From: Bdellovibrionales bacterium
Lineage (GTDB): Bacteria > Bdellovibrionota > Bdellovibrionia > Bdellovibrionales > UBA1609
Reading direction: 5' to 3'
NCBI GenBank assembly: GCA_016716765.1
Contig: JADJVA010000013.1
Location: 1-56,343 of the forward strand
DNA length: 56,343 bases
How positions within the stretch are numbered: position 1 is the stretch's first letter; every line of letters starts with the position of its first letter. The position numbers and the translations under genes were made by a program. Positions 35,068 through 42,463 of the stretch are shown in pieces. The notes under the pieces were generated by a model. The model was not told the origin of the DNA. It worked only from the letters and a program-made list of their open reading frames with translations, and did not search any database.

Positions 35068-36264
35068 ATGAATTTCAAAATAAAAACTACAATGAGCGTC
35101 GATCCCATTTACTATTTGGCTCTATTGATTTGCTTGGAGTCCTTTTGTTTGGGGCTTGGATTTTCAAAGGCCTCTGCACAATCTGGGTTGCCTCCCGGGG
35201 ATTGGATAATCAATTCAAAGACGGGAAAGCCAGAGCCGTTTTTTTCGGACCACAAAAGGACCGACTTTGTGAAGGGCTGTGAGAATTCACCAGCCAATGC
35301 CAAAAATCTCCAGCAGCTGGGAAGATTTATTCCAACTGCGATTATGGGAAATGACGGACGCTGCCCTTTTTTCTTTGATGAAAATTCAAGTCAGGAAGAC
35401 AAGGCTCTGTTTGGGGTTGGTGAATTTTTTGACTTTAGCCGCAAGTGTAAAGCAGAGCTCGGAGGAATTTGCGGAGGCACTGGACACTTGGTTATGGACG
35501 GAGATGTTTTAATCACGGCTGCTCATGTGTTTTTGAACCATATAGACGGTGAAATAGACAAATATAGTGACGGCAAAGGCTTCAAGTTTTCAACAAAAGT
35601 CTGGATCCCCAGGGAATTAAGAAAAGACCCAGATGTGGCTTATGAGTGGAGAAGCTATGAGATTCAAGAGATTCAGTATGGATCTTTGAACCCGCGCGAG
35701 CCTAGACATAAGGATTATGCTTTTGTGAAGCTTAAAGAGCCTGTCGGAGTTTCAGTTGGGAAAAGGGACGCTAACGGAAAAATTGGGGAAAGAGTATCAG
35801 TTGATCGAAAGTATTGGCCCAAACCCCTGGCTTTTAAGCCTCTCGATGATACGCGCTTTTCGAAAAAAATTGAGATGGTGAGTCTGAGAGATGAGAACGG
35901 TAAAATCAAGGACTCTCCTTTTTACAAAAATTGTGAGCCTTTTAATATTTACAGAGATCCTCACTCGGATTTAGGACCGGCGTTCAAGAATCTCTTAACC
36001 CATAATGGAGATATGCTCGATAGATCTTCTGGTTCGGCACTTGCAGTACGTGATGAACATGGAGTTCTGACATTTACGGCGGTCAACGTGGCAGATTTGC
36101 TTCTTCTTCCCGATGCTTCAGAGACAGAGGGTGACTTTCATATTGAAAATCGCGTAAATTTTGCGGTCGACGGAAATTCCTTTTACGAGGAATTCATCAA
36201 TTTTCGAAGGAAGTTCGGTCGAAGTGAGCCAAAGAAAAATGGTAAAGCGGCTGGAGCCATTTAA
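35068..36264 (+). CDS. Secreted trypsin-like serine protease (V8/glutamyl endopeptidase-like)
   Basis: The protein is about 398 aa from ATG 35068 (AAGGTGA lies 8 bases upstream). The signal peptide ends KASAQ. The catalytic triad is visible: His in GDVLITAAHVF (near residue 153), Asp in HKDYAFVKL (near 215) and Ser in DRSSGSALAV (near 322). Several cysteines (KGCENS, DGRCPFF, CGGTGH) suggest disulphides. It fits the S1 fold as seen in bacterial V8-like peptidases. The substrate is unknown; it is probably periplasmic or extracellular. It stands alone, with the toxin operon diverging from it. Confidence 0.82.
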   Translation: MNFKIKTTMSVDPIYYLALLICLESFCLGLGFSKASAQSGLPPGDWIINSKTGKPEPFFSDHKRTDFVKGCENSPANAKNLQQLGRFIPTAIMGNDGRCPFFFDENSSQEDKALFGVGEFFDFSRKCKAELGGICGGTGHLVMDGDVLITAAHVFLNHIDGEIDKYSDGKGFKFSTKVWIPRELRKDPDVAYEWRSYEIQEIQYGSLNPREPRHKDYAFVKLKEPVGVSVGKRDANGKIGERVSVDRKYWPKPLAFKPLDDTRFSKKIEMVSLRDENGKIKDSPFYKNCEPFNIYRDPHSDLGPAFKNLLTHNGDMLDRSSGSALAVRDEHGVLTFTAVNVADLLLLPDASETEGDFHIENRVNFAVDGNSFYEEFINFRRKFGRSEPKKNGKAAGAI

Positions 36265-36361
36265 AATTACTTTGATTCAGATCACGGTCTTGGTTGGAGT
36301 CCCAAGTTGAGACGAGATAAATCCAAAATATCAAACACTTAGACGTAAATTGAAGTCTCTC

Positions 36362-36460
36362 TTATAGTTTTTGATACAGGGTCAGTTTACCTGTAGAATC
36401 ATCTCTAAGAGCAGGAAAATCTTCATCAAGCACTGTCATTCTGACTAAAATTCCTGAGCG
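36362..36460 (-). pseudogene. Short C-terminal remnant of an unknown gene
   Basis: About 32 codons (ILVRMTVLDEDFPALRDDST, then GKLTLYQKL and a stop) read like genuine protein with no start. The frame ends abruptly at the border of the 36473 gene, suggesting that this gene's arrival removed the rest. No family was recognised. Confidence 0.3.
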
Positions 36461-36472
36461 ATGGAGATTCTT

Positions 36473-38566
36473 TTGAATAAGTCAAAGGCTTCTGGATTAA
36501 GTGGTGGTGCCAGATTCAGTTTTGTCATTTGCGCTCTTGTCTTTGTTTCAGTCTGCTTGATTTCAAATGTGTCTCAAGCCTTGAGTTGCCCTGCCGGGAT
36601 CACTCAGATGTATGGACACTGTGGAACACTGAATCCCGACCGCACCTTTTTGCCGGCCTTTCGATTAACTTTGGCCAACATTGCTTACTTCGAAAAAAAT
36701 AAATCGTATGCAGGGGATTTTGATACTTTTCCAGATCCAATTAATTGGAATGCGATTCCACGGCCTAGCGGGAAGGGTAGAGATGTCGGAGGGTTCGGAT
36801 GCTCAGAATCCGATCCCACCTGCGGCTCGAACCAAACCCCTCAAACTCCTCGAAGCAGAACTTCACAATCTCCACGAGGTTCGGGGTCAGATCCTGCGAC
36901 GAAACCATCAGAGAAAGGGACCACGACGAAGAATGGTGCCGGCAAATCCTCAGGACAAAAAGACGACGCAGATTCAAAGGACTCAGAGAAAACTGGCAAG
37001 TCTTCATCGAAAGATGAATCCTCTTCAACCCAAACTGCCTCTTGCTGGTCATCTGACTCAGGCCAAGTCAAAGGCAAGGCGATGTGCGATGACAATGGGG
37101 AGCCGTCTTGTTGGATGAAAGAGTCGCAAAAGCAAGATGGACTGCCTAAGTGTGGATCCGATGGACGGCCGAAGAGCACAGCAGCGAATGAAGACTCAGG
37201 TCAAACTGAATCAGACTCCACCGTTGGAACGAATGATTCCATTCAGGGATTTCCTCAAGCTCCAGAGGTTGAGAGTGATCGAGCCTACTGCGAAGAAGCT
37301 CACAAAAGGGCCTATACCTGTTGCAATGATCCGGTGAAGTGTGTGTCGGGTCTTGATGGACCGAGTGCGAGTTCGATAACAGCCATGGGAACACTCTTAG
37401 TTGGAGCCGCTGGTATGATCTCAATGGGTGGGGCTTCTGGAGGGGATTCTGCGGGGATCGCCAAGAGCTGTGAGTTTATGAAGCTTGTAGCCCTCGGAGG
37501 GGCTGGAGCCAATACGGCTTTGGGCACAAAGTGCTTTTCTGATAAGGGCTCTTGCGAAGACAAGTGTCAGGAAGTGTCGAATAAATACCGCAGAGTTTTA
37601 ACCGAATGCAATCAATTGGACACGGTCTTCAGAGCAAACGGTGGAAAAGGTGCCAGGTGTCCCGAGAGCTTAGTCAGTGATTACAGAGCCGCTCAAGCCA
37701 ATGCGGAGGGAAGAGGCACTCGCTGTACCGGTTATAATTCCAACGTGGCGGCCATGGGAGGACAAGCGGCTCAATCAGCTGCAGCAAGTGGATTTGCCGA
37801 TCTCTGCCAACAAGCCGCCACGAATCAAGTGACAGGATTTCCCAACATTGACCAGCAACCTGTTTTTAACGGAGACTGTAACGATCCCGTCAACGCTTCA
37901 AATCCAATCTGCGTTAATTGCAGAGGACCCAATGCTCAATCCGATCCTCTTTGTTCAGGCTTAGGCGGAGGCAGTGCCTCATCCGGGAGTGGATCAGGAA
38001 GTGGGAGTACATTTCAGAACACAGGATTTGGAACCAGAGCAGTTGATGGAAGTGACCTCAGTGTTCCCGACACCAATGCACAGAGGCAAGTTCCTATCTT
38101 TGGTGAGGGATTGGGAGAAGAGGCCAGGGCCAATGCCATTCCCAATAATGGTGGAGGCTTTGCCGGCGGCAGTGGCGGCGGAGGAAGTGCTATGCCCTAC
38201 TCTGGAGGGGGTGGTGGCTACGGAGGCCCCGGCTATGATACTGACGTTTTAAAGGGTGTGAGCGGAGGAGGAGGCTATACTTCAAGTCCTCTTGGAGCCG
38301 AATCTCGCGAGGGATATGCCAGCATCAGTGGTGTTCTTGAAAACGGAAAACGAAGTGACAATCCATTTGATAAATTCGATCTGAAACAGTATCTGCCGGG
38401 AGGGAAAAAATACAGTGACCCTTCGCGAAGTCCGGCTGGAACAGAAAAATGGAAACGAAATCCAGAAATCGGCAGTGCTCACCAAAATATCTTTGAGACA
38501 ATCAGCCGCCGCTACCGAATCATGTGCCTTCAAGGGCGCTTAATTGGCTGTGAAAAGAGGCAGTGA
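36473..38566 (+). CDS. Large secreted cysteine-containing, Gly/Ser-rich protein, unknown function
   Basis: The start is TTG 36473, because GGAG sits 6 bases upstream; the open frame extends to ATG 36461. The protein is about 697 aa. It has a signal peptide (FVICALVFVSVCLISNVSQA), then CPAGITQMYGHC, a long disordered Ser/Lys/Asp-rich region (residues 110-250), and a central domain with paired cysteines (CCNDPVKC, CFSDKGSCEDKC) and a hydrophobic glycine-rich stretch (MGTLLVGAAGMISMGG). A Gly-rich tail (about 500-620) and a basic C-terminus follow. The composition suggests a cell-surface or envelope protein. A link to mating-pair contact is conceivable but unsupported by homology. Confidence 0.65.
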   Translation: MNKSKASGLSGGARFSFVICALVFVSVCLISNVSQALSCPAGITQMYGHCGTLNPDRTFLPAFRLTLANIAYFEKNKSYAGDFDTFPDPINWNAIPRPSGKGRDVGGFGCSESDPTCGSNQTPQTPRSRTSQSPRGSGSDPATKPSEKGTTTKNGAGKSSGQKDDADSKDSEKTGKSSSKDESSSTQTASCWSSDSGQVKGKAMCDDNGEPSCWMKESQKQDGLPKCGSDGRPKSTAANEDSGQTESDSTVGTNDSIQGFPQAPEVESDRAYCEEAHKRAYTCCNDPVKCVSGLDGPSASSITAMGTLLVGAAGMISMGGASGGDSAGIAKSCEFMKLVALGGAGANTALGTKCFSDKGSCEDKCQEVSNKYRRVLTECNQLDTVFRANGGKGARCPESLVSDYRAAQANAEGRGTRCTGYNSNVAAMGGQAAQSAAASGFADLCQQAATNQVTGFPNIDQQPVFNGDCNDPVNASNPICVNCRGPNAQSDPLCSGLGGGSASSGSGSGSGSTFQNTGFGTRAVDGSDLSVPDTNAQRQVPIFGEGLGEEARANAIPNNGGGFAGGSGGGGSAMPYSGGGGGYGGPGYDTDVLKGVSGGGGYTSSPLGAESREGYASISGVLENGKRSDNPFDKFDLKQYLPGGKKYSDPSRSPAGTEKWKRNPEIGSAHQNIFETISRRYRIMCLQGRLIGCEKRQ

Positions 38567-38588
38567 ACTCATTCCAAGCAAAAGAAAA

Positions 38589-38611
38589 GGGGCCTTCAGT
38601 TACTGAACCCC
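38589..38611. terminator. Hairpin between convergent genes
   Basis: GGGG..TTCA pairs with TGAA..CCCC around GTTAC. A run of nine C follows. It lies 23 bp after the stop of the Gly-rich protein gene and before the end of the convergent small gene, so it may act as a terminator. The C9 run is prone to miscounting. Confidence 0.4.
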
Positions 38612-38685
38612 CCCCCGCTCTGACATAGAGATCTCCTGATGTGAGATATCTAGTCTCACGAATTCTCTGTTCTCTCGAGAAATTA

Positions 38686-38982
38686 CTAAATCTCGACCAA
38701 AACAGGCTCTTTCCTGTTTTGCTCTGATTTAAGAATCAGTTTCATCATCTGAGGTTCGATTTCTTCTGGCCGTAGAGAGAAAACATGCTCAACGCCATCT
38801 CTTTTGAGAATGAAGGTCGTCTCTCCCTGGTGACGTTCAACAAACTGCACACGAGAATAGCCGTCTTCTTGATCTTGTTCAGGAGGCTGTGTGTTAAATC
38901 CTGCGAAACCAGTTCCACCAGCAGACGCGATAGAGCTCGTTAGAGTCATCAATAAAACAAAGAATAAGGATTTAAATTTCAT
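38686..38982 (-). CDS. Small secreted protein, unknown function
   Basis: The protein is 98 aa from ATG 38982; the frame extends upstream but only into the previous gene. It has a signal peptide KSLFFVLLMTLTSSIASA, then GGTGFAGFNTQPPEQDQEDG and a small C-terminal domain (YSRVQFVERHQGETTFILKRDGVEHVFSL). It overlaps the 3' end of the regulator gene by 11 bp, so it is co-expressed with it. No family is recognised. Confidence 0.65.
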   Translation of the reverse strand: MKFKSLFFVLLMTLTSSIASAGGTGFAGFNTQPPEQDQEDGYSRVQFVERHQGETTFILKRDGVEHVFSLRPEEIEPQMMKLILKSEQNRKEPVLVEI

Positions 38983-39775
38983 TTTGTGCTCCTGTGTTCT
39001 GAACAGAATGGAGATCATTGTAAGAATTCAATAGACAAGTAAAATGCATAGGAATTTCTCCAGGACAAGAGCCTCTAATCTTACTGATGGTCAGAGCCGC
39101 TGTTTTGAGAACTTCACGCGCTTTCGTATACCCTTCAAAACTCATGGACCCCCACATGGCTGCTACAGTTGCTTTGTTAGAATAAATATTAGCAGTGTTT
39201 GTAAAGTTCAAGTGAGATTGGATAAATTTCAGAATATCGTCTGGATTGCGAATACATATCTCCGGCATCAACACTTTAATCGTCTCGCCGTCCTCAGATA
39301 ATTCAACGACGTTTCGTGTTTTCAGAATTTCAAATGACCGAAGGCCTCTTGCGCCGAATTCCTCTCTCAATTCTGTCAGGGAGACTGGCTTGTCGCAGGT
39401 CAGAAATGCAAGTACATAAATGGAATCTGGATCAAGAGAAGAAACCAAGTCCCCTGCTGCTACTTCCTTTTCTCTAAATATAGATAATATCTGCGAGAGC
39501 TCTGGATATTGTTTGCTCAGCAACGGCCCCACTTCAGAACCACATCCCGCCGCTTCAAGAACGCTGGCCAAAGTGTAGTAGTTCGGCTTTGTCTCATCTT
39601 GCAAAATTCTTCTTAAACTCGAATATGGAACTTTTGCTCGTCTTGCCAGCTCAGACACTGAACGTCCTGCTTCAAAGCTCAACCAATTATCAATTTTTTC
39701 CCTGATTTCTGAATTCAATGCCACGTAACTTCCCCCCCTAAATTGAGCCATTTCCTGATGCACCTGCTCTGCCAT
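38972..39775 (-). CDS. Helix-turn-helix transcriptional regulator
   Basis: The protein is 267 aa. Residues 25-75 form an XRE-type helix-turn-helix (RSVSELARRAKVPYSSLRRILQDETKPNYYTLASVLEAAG). The C-terminal two-thirds contain a possible second winged helix (VSLTELREEFGARGLRSFEILKTRNVVELSEDG) and an effector-like domain. A palindromic site overlaps its start codon and another lies 50 bp upstream, so it probably represses itself. It is co-transcribed with the small secreted protein downstream. Confidence 0.75.
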   Translation of the reverse strand: MAEQVHQEMAQFRGGSYVALNSEIREKIDNWLSFEAGRSVSELARRAKVPYSSLRRILQDETKPNYYTLASVLEAAGCGSEVGPLLSKQYPELSQILSIFREKEVAAGDLVSSLDPDSIYVLAFLTCDKPVSLTELREEFGARGLRSFEILKTRNVVELSEDGETIKVLMPEICIRNPDDILKFIQSHLNFTNTANIYSNKATVAAMWGSMSFEGYTKAREVLKTAALTISKIRGSCPGEIPMHFTCLLNSYNDLHSVQNTGAQNEI

Positions 39776-39845
39776 TTAACCAAAGTGGTTAAATGGGTCC
39801 GTAACTAGTTGATTGCACAATGAATCATTTAACCAACTTGGTTAA
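39774..39845. promoter_or_regulatory. Two palindromic operators, TTAACCA-N-TGGTTAA type
   Basis: Site 1, ATTTAACCA-AAG-TGGTTAAAT (39774-39794), covers the regulator start codon. Site 2, TTAACCAA-C-TTGGTTAA (39829-39845), is a perfect 8-bp palindrome. Their centres are 53 bp apart (about five helical turns). They are likely binding sites of the helix-turn-helix protein encoded at 38972-39775. Confidence 0.65.
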
Positions 39846-40143
39846 TCTTCGTGTAGCCAAAGATTTTTCTTTATTCAAAAGGAATATTTTGATTTGGATG
39901 TCACAACAAAGTTTTCATGGGGAAGGCTTGAGTAAATGTGAAAAGCTCGAGTTTTTTTCATGGTGGGTACTAAATAAAAAAAAAGCTCACCCAAACCACT
40001 TTAGCGGAAACTAAAGTAGCAGGGAGAGCCAACGCGGAAAAATATCTTCCAACGCACCGTGCTTGGAAGGTATTCCGTCTTGGTTTTCAACGCAAGGGTG
40101 AGCACGTCGTGTTGTCCGATTTTTGGACAAAAAGGGGTGATCT
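39846..40143. other. Region upstream of the lipoprotein gene, with hairpin
   Basis: No convincing gene is seen. An imperfect hairpin is formed by ATATCTTCCAACGCAC and GTGCTTGGAAGGTAT (about 40042-40074). It could structure the leader of the 40144 gene. A 64-codon plus-strand frame (39820-40014) runs through operator site 2 and lacks a ribosome site. Confidence 0.35.
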
Positions 40144-41460
40144 ATGCGCGTTTTTTGGAATATTTTCCTTATTTCTTCTTTTTGCCTTGGGTGTTCGTTT
40201 AAAAACAATGACCATTCAGAGACTCCCACTCCAATTCAAGCAGAGGCCTTGAGCCTCTCCCTTAAAGTAGATGAAGTCCTTCATGGAGAGATGAAACTAA
40301 AAAGAGGGGATTCTATAGGAGGATCGGAAACAGAACTATCGGGCGATAGCTTCTCTCTTCCCTCTCTTGTGCCTGACGAGATGGTGCTGACTCTTTCCAA
40401 TATTCCAAACTCCTCCATTCACGAGGGTGGAGTGAGGGCTTTTATCAAATACATGGAATCAGAGGCGGAGCTTCCTCTCTCGGCTGTTAAAGTGGTGGCG
40501 GGCCTGACACCCGATTCGAAGTCCAATCTCAATCTGGAATTTCATGTTCATGGGCTTAAGAATATTTTTCCTCCCGCGGAATCAAGGACAGCTTCGGTGA
40601 GGATTCAGATCAATGGACAAACAGCGCAGGAGGTGAGGGTTCTCAAATTCAATCTCTTAACTCCTCCCAGTCGAATTGAATCAAAGAGCCTCACACCTGA
40701 GGAGTTTTCAAGTCTGTCGAAGGAAAATGAAAGTCTTTCGTTTTCTGAGATTAAGTTAATAGAAAAGAGATTTGTTCTATTGAGAGTTCTTCAGATCACC
40801 TCATTTGAGGAAAATCCAGTCGAGATCGTCCTCGGACAAAGAAGAGTGGGGTTGATACAAACAAAAATCTATGAAAGGGCTTACCGAGATTTAGGATGTA
40901 ATTTTGCAGTCGATGAGCAGCATTTAAATATCGAAAATCAAGGGCCTTTTGAGTTGATTCCACTCGGTGAGGAATCCTTGCAGTTTGCCATGGACCGAGT
41001 TCAGTTGGGTGAGGGCTTTCCAAGTGATCTCACTTTTCACTTAAAACCTCAGACACCACTGTACGTGGGGCTTTATGGATCAGATCCAAACACTCTCTCT
41101 CTCTTTGACCAGGGAAGACCTCAAGACACAATGAGAACATTCAGGGGAGCTACGACTTGCCACGAGGAGTGCGCCAGAGAAGAAGAGAAGTGTAGGCGGA
41201 GCCCTGGAAGGGGGATTGATGGAATTCCTCATGAAATTTGTTACAACGTTTGTGCTGAGAAGAAGCTCGTTCGCGATCAGGGTGACATCCTCACAGGCCA
41301 ACAACTTGAAAGCCTGAAGTTCATTGTGAGTGAATCTGGACTCAATCTCAGAGCTCAAACGACAAAAATACCGTCAATGACAATTGTGGATCAAAGAGCT
41401 CTCCCACTACTTTCACACTTTGAATTGCAGGGGATTTGGACTCCGAACAGAAATCCATAA
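40144..41460 (+). CDS. Lipoprotein at the head of the transfer operon, unknown function
   Basis: The protein is 438 aa. MRVFWNIFLISSFCLGC is a lipoprotein-type signal (cleavage before the second Cys; the -3 position is atypical). The body is mainly beta-strand-rich. A cysteine cluster near residues 338-375 (CHEECAREEEKCRR, CYNVCAEKK) may form disulphides. No family is recognised. It is in line with the secretion genes downstream, but a terminator-like hairpin (41482-41523) lies between them, so its expression may be separate. Confidence 0.65.
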   Translation: MRVFWNIFLISSFCLGCSFKNNDHSETPTPIQAEALSLSLKVDEVLHGEMKLKRGDSIGGSETELSGDSFSLPSLVPDEMVLTLSNIPNSSIHEGGVRAFIKYMESEAELPLSAVKVVAGLTPDSKSNLNLEFHVHGLKNIFPPAESRTASVRIQINGQTAQEVRVLKFNLLTPPSRIESKSLTPEEFSSLSKENESLSFSEIKLIEKRFVLLRVLQITSFEENPVEIVLGQRRVGLIQTKIYERAYRDLGCNFAVDEQHLNIENQGPFELIPLGEESLQFAMDRVQLGEGFPSDLTFHLKPQTPLYVGLYGSDPNTLSLFDQGRPQDTMRTFRGATTCHEECAREEEKCRRSPGRGIDGIPHEICYNVCAEKKLVRDQGDILTGQQLESLKFIVSESGLNLRAQTTKIPSMTIVDQRALPLLSHFELQGIWTPNRNP

Positions 41461-41481
41461 AATAAATAGGCCCTTCTTCAT

Positions 41482-41523
41482 CTCTCCTCTGCCTGCACAT
41501 ATTTGTGCGGAGAGAGGAGTTTT
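41482..41523 (+). terminator. Terminator-like hairpin after the lipoprotein gene
   Basis: CTCTCC and GCACA pair with TGTGC and GGAGAG around TATT, followed by GAGGAGTTTT. It lies 22 bp past the stop and could terminate or attenuate transcription into the secretion genes. Confidence 0.5.
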
Positions 41524-41583
41524 GGAGGAAGGCAGAGTATTCTTTGGACCTTTAATCGATGGGACTTATTTGTGGAGCTTAAC

Positions 41584-42068
41584 ATGAAAGCAATGAGACT
41601 GATTTTGTGGGATTTTTTTTAAACGCCTGTGCCACTCACAGACAATCGCAGTTGTCTTCAATGGGTGTTGGCGCAATCCTTGGAGGATCTCTTGGAGCCA
41701 TGTCGGCACCAAAAGATGAGAGTAAACTCACCCATGGAGCTCTTTGGGCGGGTCTTCTCTCCTCAACTCTCGCAATTGCAAGCCTTTATCTGTTTGATAA
41801 TCAGAAGGCCTCGCAAGACTTCAAAGCCGAATCTGAATCTCTAAAGCTTGAGTTAATGAAGTTCAAAAAATCAGAAGCCCCGAGACTTCTCTCTCAAGGG
41901 ACGGGGCTTTTTAATCACTCCCTGCCCGATGAAGCGAGAAAACTCATAAGTCCTGGCGAGTGGAAAAAGTACTCCGTCGACCAATGGGTGCAAGACTCTG
42001 GAAACCCCAACACTTGGCTGCACTACAACTTGATGTACGAGTTTATTCCTCCGTCTTTAAATCCATAA
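41584..42068 (+). CDS. Small lipoprotein of the secretion operon, one-base frame break
   Basis: The apparent frame starts at 41607, but ATG 41584 opens MKAMRLILWDFF, which meets a run of eight T. With nine T it continues FLNACATHRQS, giving a perfect lipobox (LNAC). A missing T in the read consensus is therefore very likely, and the real protein is about 161 aa. It has two hydrophobic stretches (GVGAILGGSLGAM, GLLSSTLAIASLYLF), then a helical, soluble end. Position just before VirB2 suggests a VirB7- or TraV-like envelope role; this is inference. Confidence 0.65.
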
Positions 42069-42130
42069 CTTTAGAAAAAAGGAAATCATTCCAAACAGAA
42101 CAATTTCTCAAATTAGAAAGGAATTCAGAC

Positions 42131-42463
42131 ATGAAACATAATCGTTTGCGAAAAAATAAAATAAACCGTGGCTCTGGCTTTTCATTGCCTCATCACTTCT
42201 CTCCTCTTTGTCTTCTCGTTTTATTTATTTCTGAGCCCCTCTACGCCAGTCGCCTGAGTCAGGCTGCCAATGTGGCCAATCAGAGTCTTTTAAGTCTCGC
42301 TCAGGCCACGAGCGGAATTGCCTTTGCTCTCGGGGCCATATTTTATCACTTTGGTGCTCCGTTTTTGGGAAAACAAATCCTGATCGGTGGAGTCATAGGG
42401 CTTGCAGCCACCTTCGGAGGACCTGCCATTATTGAACTTCTCAGGAGTGTTTTTGGTGCCTAA
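42131..42463 (+). CDS. virB2: VirB2/TrbC-family pilin
   Basis: The protein is 110 aa from ATG 42131 (AAGGAA 8 bases upstream; the frame extends further up without a ribosome site). The long basic leader ends in a signal peptide (LCLLVLFISEPLYA). The mature part of about 70 residues has two hydrophobic helices (SGIAFALGAIFYHFGAPFLG; ILIGGVIGLAATFGGPAIIELL), the hallmark of VirB2/TrbC pilins. It overlaps the virB4 start by 8 bp. Confidence 0.88.
   Translation: MKHNRLRKNKINRGSGFSLPHHFSPLCLLVLFISEPLYASRLSQAANVANQSLLSLAQATSGIAFALGAIFYHFGAPFLGKQILIGGVIGLAATFGGPAIIELLRSVFGA

Noticed and set aside
39820..40014. 64-aa gene divergent from the regulator
   Set aside because: There is no ribosome site, its first codons are the operator palindrome, and the product has no recognisable features.
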